Position numbers and translations under genes: made by a program. Positions 34,638 to 40,244 of a DNA stretch of 40,244 nucleotides are shown here, piece after piece. The notes below the pieces were generated by a model. The model was not told where the DNA came from, did not search any database, and was given only the letters and a program-made list of their open reading frames with translations. The DNA is from Betaproteobacteria bacterium. GTDB taxonomy: Bacteria > Pseudomonadota > Gammaproteobacteria > Burkholderiales > Casimicrobiaceae. Positions within the stretch are counted from its first letter, which is position 1. The number at the start of each line of letters is the position of its first letter. The stretch lies in NCBI GenBank assembly GCA_013298765.1, contig JAAFJA010000021.1, forward strand, positions 1-40,244, in the 5' to 3' direction.

Positions 34638-36278
34638 ATGAAGCACTTCACTTCCTTTATTTCGGCAGTGTCGCGGTTAACTGGCGTCACCGCGGCGAGC
34701 GCGGCCATGGCGCTCGGCATCAGCGCGCACACCCACGCAGCACCCGGTGATCTCGATTCGAGCTTCGGTTCGGGCTTCGGCAAAGTGCTCTATCCGGTCA
34801 CTGCGCAATACGATGTAGCCGTTGCCAGCAGGCGTTTGCCGGACGGTAAGCGCTTGATCGTCGGCACGTGCGACACAATCGTAAGCACAACGAGTGAACG
34901 CTACGTCGCCTGCTCGATGCGGCTCAATGAAGACGGCAGCATCGATTCAACGTACGGAGTCAACGGGCGAGCGATCGCCGCGTATCCGGTGGCCAACAGC
35001 GACGTGTTGCCGTCTTCCCGCGACATTCTGCTCGACGCGACTAACCGCGCGACGTTCATCGGCATCTGTAACGACAGTAGCGTGCCGATTGTTAACGCTA
35101 TCTGTATCGGACGGCTCAACGCCGACGGCTCGGTCGATAGCAGTTTCGGCAATGGCGGCTTCGCCCTCGCAGCGTTTCCCGCTTACTATATTTCGCCGAC
35201 CCGAATGTTTCGCTTATCGGACGACAAGTTGCTTGTCAGCACGTTTTGCTCAGTTGCGACCAACAGCGAACAAACCGCGTTTTGCAGCATTCGATTCAAC
35301 GCGAACGGCAGCATTGACACGAGCTACGGCACCGGCGGTATTCACGTCACGTTTCTCATGTTGAGGTCCGAGAGCTTCGATGCGACGCTCCTGCCCGATG
35401 GCAAACTGCTGATGGGCGGGCGCTGTCGTGCCAATGAGATCAACCCGACGCCGTATCAGTTTTGCCTGTTGCGGGTGTTGGCCAATGGCAGCGTTGACAC
35501 AAGCTTTGGCGCGAGCGGTCAAGTTTTCACGATCGTGTCTACAAGCCTTGCGCCTTTTGCAGCGCCGCCTTACATGTCGGTGCATCCCGACGGTACGATC
35601 ACGCTCATCAGCCATCAATGCAGTCCTACCTCACCAGAGACAAAGAAATACTGCATGGTGCGCTACAGCGCGAACGGCACGGTGATCCCCACCCAAGGCG
35701 TCAACGTCTATCGATTACCGTACTTCCCCGGCATCTTGCCGCAATTCTTTCTCAGGGGCGTCGTGCTCCAAGCCGACGGGAAGTATCTGCTCTACGGCCA
35801 ATGCAACGACACTAACCTCACCATCAGCGACTTTTGCCTGGTCCGCCTTCACCCCGACGGATTGCTCGATCCATCATTTGCTGGCGTGGGTTACTTGCAA
35901 ACCTCAATCAGCGTGAACAACACGCTCGGTTCGAACGACCAACCGTCCACAGCCGAGTTTGAGCCAGGCGGGAGATTCACGGTCGTCGGAACCTGCCTCG
36001 GCAGCGCGGGCATCGATGAGAGCGAAGCCTCTGATTTCTGCGCTGCGCGCTACGAACTTGGCCCGTTCAACGGCAGCTACTGTGAGCTCGACATCGACGG
36101 CGATGGCAACTTAAGTGCGACCACTGATGGCCTGATCAATCTTCGCGTGATGCTCGGCATGACCGGCAATACGGTGGTTCAGGGCATACCGTTTCAAAGT
36201 AACGCAAAGCGCACAGCCTGGGCTTCGGTGCGCAAGTATTTGACAGAGCAGTGCGCGATGACGCTTGCGAGCGATTGA
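34638..36278 (+). CDS. Secreted delta-60 repeat protein, tandem paralogue
   Basis: A 546-aa paralogue of the preceding protein, separated by 23 nt and probably cotranscribed. The signal peptide ends near AHTHA and is followed by APGDLDSSFGSGFGKVL, the same mature start as its neighbour. About seven D.S(F/Y)G..G repeats follow, with Cys pairs (GTCDTI, YVACSMR, QFCLLRV). The C-terminal dockerin-like unit (CELDIDGDGNLSATTDGLINLRVMLG, about 484-510) and a terminal Cys segment (LTEQC) match its neighbour and the Reeler protein at 13.6 kb. I chose the ATG at 34638 because the frame upstream (34590) overlaps the previous gene. Confidence 0.87.
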   Translation: MKHFTSFISAVSRLTGVTAASAAMALGISAHTHAAPGDLDSSFGSGFGKVLYPVTAQYDVAVASRRLPDGKRLIVGTCDTIVSTTSERYVACSMRLNEDGSIDSTYGVNGRAIAAYPVANSDVLPSSRDILLDATNRATFIGICNDSSVPIVNAICIGRLNADGSVDSSFGNGGFALAAFPAYYISPTRMFRLSDDKLLVSTFCSVATNSEQTAFCSIRFNANGSIDTSYGTGGIHVTFLMLRSESFDATLLPDGKLLMGGRCRANEINPTPYQFCLLRVLANGSVDTSFGASGQVFTIVSTSLAPFAAPPYMSVHPDGTITLISHQCSPTSPETKKYCMVRYSANGTVIPTQGVNVYRLPYFPGILPQFFLRGVVLQADGKYLLYGQCNDTNLTISDFCLVRLHPDGLLDPSFAGVGYLQTSISVNNTLGSNDQPSTAEFEPGGRFTVVGTCLGSAGIDESEASDFCAARYELGPFNGSYCELDIDGDGNLSATTDGLINLRVMLGMTGNTVVQGIPFQSNAKRTAWASVRKYLTEQCAMTLASD

Positions 36279-36360
36279 GACGGCAGAAATCAATGCTTAC
36301 GGTTGCGGCATTTACAGCGCCACTCAAGCACAATCAGTTAAAGACCTCTGCACAACTACT

Positions 36361-36462
36361 GCGAGCCCGCGATACTTCGTCAAAAATTCGCGAAAAATCC
36401 TCACGTACCAACGTACGCTCCGGTGTTTTCTCGAGTTTTTTCCTCGTCTGACGGGCTCTCGC
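36361..36462. repeat. About 100-bp imperfect inverted repeat
   Basis: GCGAGCCCG (36361-36369) faces CGGGCTC-TC-GC (36452-36462). Inside, CGTCAAAAATTCGCG-type and CTCGAGTTTTTTCC-type arms roughly pair, and the centre is CGTAC-N4-GTACG (36403-36416). It lies in the 336-bp region between the delta-60 gene and lplT, which has no gene. It may be a non-autonomous mobile element or a long terminator hairpin. Confidence 0.55.
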
Positions 36463-36499
36463 TACGTTGCGCAAAGGTCTTTTATGCACCATTACTTCG

Positions 36500-36523
36500 C
36501 TAGCCCTGATTAAACCGGGGCTA
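36500..36523. repeat. CTAGCCC dispersed hairpin repeat, copy E
   Basis: TAGCCC (36501-36506) pairs with GGGCTA (36518-36523) around an 11-nt loop that starts TGATTA, as in copies A and B with one change. A second hairpin (TTTCGAT...ATCGAAA) lies 20-odd nt downstream, echoing the central hairpin of pair D. It lies between convergent delta-60 and lplT ends. Confidence 0.65.
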
Positions 36524-36614
36524 AACGAGAATTACACATATTTTCGATATAGATCGAAACAAAACACTCGCCCCTATAAATGAAGCGATACAGCGCTTTG
36601 GTTGATACCGGGCG

Positions 36615-37889
36615 CTAGTGCTTGTCGCTTCGCGCAACGGCGAGCAAACGTTCAAGCTCTGCCGCGTGATGCACCTTGTTTGAATCGTGCCAGCGCTTGA
36701 TGAAATACATCGTGATCGCAACGACTAAGCCAAACATCGTGATCGCGCCGAAGGCGGACATTCCGAAACCCGTCATCACCGCATAGAACGCGCCCAGCCC
36801 CAGAATGCACGCTTGCTCATTGAAGTTTTGCACGGCAATCGAGCGGCCCGCGCCCATGAGCATATGCCCACGATGCTGCAAGAGCGCGTTCATCGGCACC
36901 ACCAGATAACCGCCCAGCGCGCCCAACAAAATGAGGAAGGGCACGGCATACCAAACGTCTTTAATGAAGATCATCAAGATCACGGTGAGCCCCATGCCGA
37001 TACCCAACGGGATCACATTGGTTGCACGATCAAGCGATGATTTCATTGATGCGAAGACAGCGCCTACGGCCGTCCCAATAGCAACCACGCCGACGAGCTT
37101 CGATGCTGCAGCCGTGTTGTAGGCAAGCGCAGCCGCGGCCCAGGCGAGCACGATGTAGCGCAGATTGCCGGCAACGCCCCAGAAGAGCGTCGTCGTCGCC
37201 AAAGAAATCTGGCCGAGCTTATCCCGCCAGAGGCGACGATTACAGTCCCAGAATTCGGGGAATAGCCGAGTACCCGAGGGAATCGGCTGCATCGCAACGC
37301 CAGTGTGCGGAATGCGCAGATTAAATCCAGCGGCAATTACATACACCAGAATCATGCTCGCGATTGCCGCTTCCGGTGCTGTATCTATGCCGGTGCTGAT
37401 CATCGGAACATCAAAACCAAGCAACATCGAGCTCACCTTTGGTCCGATGAGAATGCCGCCCAGCAATACGCCCAAAATGATTGAGCCGATGGTCAGCCCC
37501 TCAATCCAGCCGTTGGCCTTCACCAATTGAGATGGAGGCAGCAACTCCGTGAGGATTCCGTACTTAGCGGGTGAATAGGCCGCTGCGCCGAGCCCCACGA
37601 CCGCGTAGGCAAGTAGCGGGTGGGTACCAAACAACATCAGCAAGCAGCCAATGACCTTGATGGCGTTCGATACGAACATCACTTTCCCCTTCGGAAAGCG
37701 ATCAGCGAACGCACCCACCACCGGCGCGAGAACGACATAGAAAAACGCAAACATCGGCACCAAGGCCGCGCGCTGCCACTCAGGTGCACCGCCCGTGCGC
37801 AGCAATTCAACCGCTGCGACAAACAACGCATTGTCCGCAAGCGAGCTGAAAAACTGCGCGGACATGATCGTATAAAAACCGCGCTGCAT
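36615..37889 (-). CDS. lplT: Lysophospholipid transporter LplT
   Basis: A 424-aa major-facilitator-family flippase that moves lysophospholipids across the inner membrane for re-acylation. It starts MQRGFYTIMSAQFFSSLADNALF, the family hallmark, with about twelve membrane helices, and the A-loop AFADRFPKGKVMF. There is no fused acyltransferase. The ATG at 37889 lies close behind a GGGAGG ribosome site and matches the family start; a GTG at 37928 would extend it. It is divergent from alr, as is common in Burkholderiales and Neisseriales, where lplT and alr are neighbours. Confidence 0.93.
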   Translation of the reverse strand: MQRGFYTIMSAQFFSSLADNALFVAAVELLRTGGAPEWQRAALVPMFAFFYVVLAPVVGAFADRFPKGKVMFVSNAIKVIGCLLMLFGTHPLLAYAVVGLGAAAYSPAKYGILTELLPPSQLVKANGWIEGLTIGSIILGVLLGGILIGPKVSSMLLGFDVPMISTGIDTAPEAAIASMILVYVIAAGFNLRIPHTGVAMQPIPSGTRLFPEFWDCNRRLWRDKLGQISLATTTLFWGVAGNLRYIVLAWAAAALAYNTAAASKLVGVVAIGTAVGAVFASMKSSLDRATNVIPLGIGMGLTVILMIFIKDVWYAVPFLILLGALGGYLVVPMNALLQHRGHMLMGAGRSIAVQNFNEQACILGLGAFYAVMTGFGMSAFGAITMFGLVVAITMYFIKRWHDSNKVHHAAELERLLAVARSDKH

Positions 37890-38061
37890 GCGCCTCCCAG
37901 AACTACTTACGCCACAAAAGCGCCGCACACTTGCACAGTCGCTCCCCCATAGCGCGCTTCCACTGCATTGGCGGATGCGTTGCTAAACCTGCGAAGAGTA
38001 GCATAGCGACTGAAACGCTATGCCATCGGCACACGCCGAACGGCGATCAACGCGCATTGCT

Positions 38062-39153
38062 ATGCCACGCCCCATTCTCGCAACTGTTCACACTCAAAAT
38101 CTGCAACACAATTTAGCGTTAGCGACATCGCTCGCATCGGGTGCGAACGTGTTCGCAGTCGTCAAGGCGGATGCGTACGGGCACGGCATCGAAGTTGTGC
38201 CGAACGCGTTCGCCGACGCGGCAGGGCTCGCGATCATTGAAATCGAGAACGCAGTTCGCTTGCGTGAGCTCGGGTGGCGCAAACCGATTCTTCTGCTTGA
38301 GGGCTGCTACGACGAAAAAGACTGGCGCTTGGCGGGCGAGAACGATTTCTCTGTCGTCGTTCATTGTGATGAGCAGCTCGCGCAGCTTGCAAGCGCGCCG
38401 CTTCGCCAGCGAATCGATGTCTTCATCAAATTGAACACGGGCATGAATCGCCTGGGTTTTCCGCTCACGGCAACGCGCAACGCGGTCGAGCGCGCGCTCG
38501 CGAGCGAAAACGTGAAATCGGTCACGTTAATGACCCACTTCGCCTGCGCCGACGAGCCCGACGGCTATCGCGAACAGCTCGCCCGATTCATGACGGCCAC
38601 GGAGGACTTGCCGTACCCAAAATCGGTGTCTAACTCTGCCGCCTGTTTTGAGGTGCCCCGGCTCTGCGGCGCGCTAGGCGGCGCGGGCGATTGGGTGCGC
38701 CCGGGCATCATGCTTTACGGCGCTACCCCGTTTTCACATAGCTCACGCTCAGCCGCTTCGCTTGGGCTTCGCGCAGGAATGACGCTATCAACCGAGGTGA
38801 TCGGAATTCAATCGCTTGCCCCAGGTGATGCGGTCGGCTACGGAGCAAGCTACATTGCTAAAAAGCATGAACGAATCGCGGTGATTGCCGCCGGTTACGC
38901 GGATGGCTACCCTCGCCACGCGCCAAGCGGCACCCCGGTGTTGGTCGACGGGCATCGTACGCAGCTCGCGGGCCGCGTTTCGATGGACAAGATCACAATT
39001 GACATCACCCATCTACCGGGCGCTCAGTTGGGCTCAAAAGTCGAACTTTTTGGCGAAAACCTCGCGGTTGACGAAGTCGCCAACGCTGCGGGCACCATCG
39101 GCTACGAGCTGCTGACGGCTGTGGCTAGGCGCGTGCCGAAACGGATCGTTTGA
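38062..39153 (+). CDS. alr: Alanine racemase
   Basis: A PLP enzyme that makes D-alanine for peptidoglycan. The PLP lysine is K35 in FAVVKADAYGHG and the catalytic tyrosine Y260 in VGYGASY. The rest (NTGMNRLGF, SNSAACFEVP, RPGIMLYG, DGYPRH and RVSMDKITID) is intact and ends LTAVARRVPKRIV. At 363 aa the length is normal. The ATG at 38062 (MPRPILATVHTQNLQHN) matches the family start, so the frame upstream to 38020 is not used. It is divergent from lplT. Confidence 0.96.
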   Translation: MPRPILATVHTQNLQHNLALATSLASGANVFAVVKADAYGHGIEVVPNAFADAAGLAIIEIENAVRLRELGWRKPILLLEGCYDEKDWRLAGENDFSVVVHCDEQLAQLASAPLRQRIDVFIKLNTGMNRLGFPLTATRNAVERALASENVKSVTLMTHFACADEPDGYREQLARFMTATEDLPYPKSVSNSAACFEVPRLCGALGGAGDWVRPGIMLYGATPFSHSSRSAASLGLRAGMTLSTEVIGIQSLAPGDAVGYGASYIAKKHERIAVIAAGYADGYPRHAPSGTPVLVDGHRTQLAGRVSMDKITIDITHLPGAQLGSKVELFGENLAVDEVANAAGTIGYELLTAVARRVPKRIV

Positions 39154-39310
39154 AGCGACGTCAGCGTCAACCGCCGATACAATCGCGCGTTTTAAGCGGT
39201 GCGTCGTGGCTGGCGACGCGCCCGAAAAGGTTGGGAACCAGTCATTTCGCCCCGGGGAGGTGCGCGCAGGCGCAAACGACCGGAAAACAACTACAGAGAG
39301 GATACTGAAC

Positions 39311-40033
39311 ATGAACAAACTCGTTGCCCTTTTCGCGGCGCTCCTGTTTGCGGGCATCGCTTCCGCAGCAGTCAACATCAATACCGCCACAAAGGCTGAG
39401 CTAGAGGCGCTGCCAGACGTTGGCCCAGCGCGTGCGCAAGCCATCATCGATTACCGCGCCAAGAACGGCCCGTTCAAAGCGGCTGATGACCTGAAAAAAG
39501 TCGAAGGCATCGGCGACAAGAATTTCGAAGGCATGAAGTCGAAGATTTCGCTTTCCGGCCCAACGAAAATCGATTGGGAAGTAAAGAAAGAAGCCGCGAA
39601 AGACGCACCAAAGGCTGACGCTGGCAAGAAAGATGCGCCTAAGGCTGACGCGGGCAAAGCGGCAGCTCCTGCAGCCGCTGCTGGTGCCGCCGCCGCAACC
39701 GCAGCGAAAGACGCGCCTAAGAAAGAGGAAATGAAGAAAGAAGCAGCGCCGGCTAAGAAAGAAGAGCCTAAGAAGGAAGCTGCGCCTGCTAAGAAAGAAA
39801 TGACCAAAGAAGAAAAAGCAGCCGAAGCGAAAGCGAAGAAAGACGCTGAGAAGAAGGCTAAAGACGAAGAAAAAGCTAAGAAAGCCGAAGAGAAGAAGAA
39901 AAAAGCTGAAGAAGCAAAGGCAAAGAAAGAAGCCGACGCAAAAGCTAAAAAAGATGCGCCTAAGAAAGAAGAAGCCGCTAAGAAAGATGCGCCTTCGAAA
40001 GACGCAGCGAAAAAAGACGAGCCAAAGAAGTAA
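39311..40033 (+). CDS. Secreted helix-hairpin-helix protein with Lys/Ala-rich tail
   Basis: A 240-aa protein. A signal peptide (about 1-19, cleavage SA-AVN) precedes a ComEA-type helix-hairpin-helix DNA-binding domain (about 20-85): VNINTATKAELEALPDVGPARAQAIIDYR...GPFKAADDLKKVEGIGDKNFE. ComEA proteins bind DNA in the periplasm for uptake. The remaining ~150 residues are almost only Lys, Ala, Glu, Asp and Pro, in repeats like KKDAPK and KKEEPKKEAAPAKK. This resembles histone H1-like proteins (AlgP type). The ATG at 39311 has GAGAGGA (39295-39301) upstream. A GATACAAT motif near 39177-39183 may be its -10. The gene ends at a strong terminator. Confidence 0.88.
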   Translation: MNKLVALFAALLFAGIASAAVNINTATKAELEALPDVGPARAQAIIDYRAKNGPFKAADDLKKVEGIGDKNFEGMKSKISLSGPTKIDWEVKKEAAKDAPKADAGKKDAPKADAGKAAAPAAAAGAAAATAAKDAPKKEEMKKEAAPAKKEEPKKEAAPAKKEMTKEEKAAEAKAKKDAEKKAKDEEKAKKAEEKKKKAEEAKAKKEADAKAKKDAPKKEEAAKKDAPSKDAAKKDEPKK

Positions 40034-40052
40034 TTCTTCTCGCGAACCAATG

Positions 40053-40079
40053 AACCCGCTTCGGCGGGTTTATTTTTTT
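40053..40079 (+). terminator. Intrinsic terminator
   Basis: AACCCGC (40053-40059) and GCGGGTT (40064-40070) make a 7-bp stem with a stable TTCG tetraloop, followed by a run of T (40073-40079). It ends the helix-hairpin-helix gene. Confidence 0.92.
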
Positions 40080-40155
40080 GTGCAGCGTACCGCCACATTG
40101 GCCTAAAGCTCGCTCGCGGGGAGTATCTGAATTTCTGTGTATGAGGCGCGTTGAG

Positions 40156-40220
40156 AGTTATCCACGGCGCGCGCGAAAGCTCCTTGCATAGAGCACGTTT
40201 CGCGCGCGCGGTGGGTAACT
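40156..40220. repeat. 65-bp near-perfect palindrome
   Basis: The outer arms AGTTATCCAC (40156-40165) and GTGGGTAACT (40211-40220) pair with one G-U. A single mismatch (40166/40210) follows. The inner arms GCGCGCGCGAAA (40167-40178) and TTTCGCGCGCGC (40198-40209) pair perfectly. The 19-nt loop holds a further GCTC/GAGC stem. It is in the region after the last gene, which shows no other feature to the end of the window. Confidence 0.75.
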
Positions 40221-40244
40221 CGGTGGTGGCATGTTAAGCCAGTG

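Noticed and set aside
39451-40098. 215-codon minus-strand frame opposite the Lys/Ala tail
   Set aside because: Ser/Phe/Ala low complexity is the mirror of the AAG/GCx codons on the other strand.
40156-40220. Replication origin because of a TTATCCAC match
   Set aside because: One near-match to a DnaA box without other boxes, AT-rich DNA or dnaA is not enough.

Overview
The window looks like chromosome of a betaproteobacterium, probably Burkholderiales-like. It carries an ntrBC operon preceded by a DUF4124 gene, the long ArgG type, divergent lplT/alr, yajQ and several DUF4124/DUF6152/KTSC-type accessory genes. Base composition is moderately GC-rich and even. I see no rRNA, tRNA, CRISPR array, integrase or transposase. 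The species cannot be named from this sequence alone.

Region by region. 1-4.5 kb: DUF4124 secreted protein, the nitrogen two-component pair ntrB-ntrC (ATGA overlap) and a protein of unknown function. 4.5-7.3 kb: divergent anmK (carrying an in-frame palindromic-repeat insertion) and sdaA. 7.3-10.3 kb: two small uncharacterised genes, then a TetR regulator divergent from a two-domain fasciclin lipoprotein, with a candidate operator between them. 10.3-16.3 kb, all rightward: argG, a membrane-anchored unknown, a four-helix SUKH membrane protein, a KTSC protein, a Reeler/dockerin-like secreted protein, yajQ, a small lipoprotein, a PagP-like outer-membrane protein and a hotdog thioesterase. 16.3-19.6 kb: four secreted proteins of unknown function. 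19.9-25 kb: SMUG1-like uracil-DNA glycosylase, S9 peptidase, YdjM-like membrane hydrolase and murB. 25-28.3 kb: DUF6152 and DUF6644-like proteins, M48 protease, a membrane protein and msrA.

28.3-32.6 kb is the most interesting part. An ECF sigma factor is translationally coupled to a very large Ser/Thr kinase with C-terminal TPR-like helices. Downstream on the same strand is a 56-codon gene whose product fits the double-glycine leader consensus of secreted peptides (L-12, E-8, L-7, V-4, G-2, A-1). I propose sigma factor, kinase and peptide as a candidate undescribed signalling or peptide-export module. It is followed by tandem delta-60 repeat proteins that end in the same dockerin-like motif as the Reeler protein at 13.6 kb. 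36.6-40 kb: lplT, alr and a secreted helix-hairpin-helix protein with a histone-H1-like Lys/Ala tail.

Non-coding structure is rich. A dispersed hairpin family with core CTAGCCC-N10/11-GGGCTA occurs in five intergenic spaces, twice as facing pairs. There is a ~100-bp imperfect palindrome at 36.4 kb and a 65-bp near-perfect palindrome at 40.2 kb. There are three convincing intrinsic terminators. Several genes (murB most clearly) show a -10-like hexamer only 5-9 nt before the start codon and no Shine-Dalgarno, suggesting leaderless transcripts. Family names are from recognition of motifs, not from database searches.
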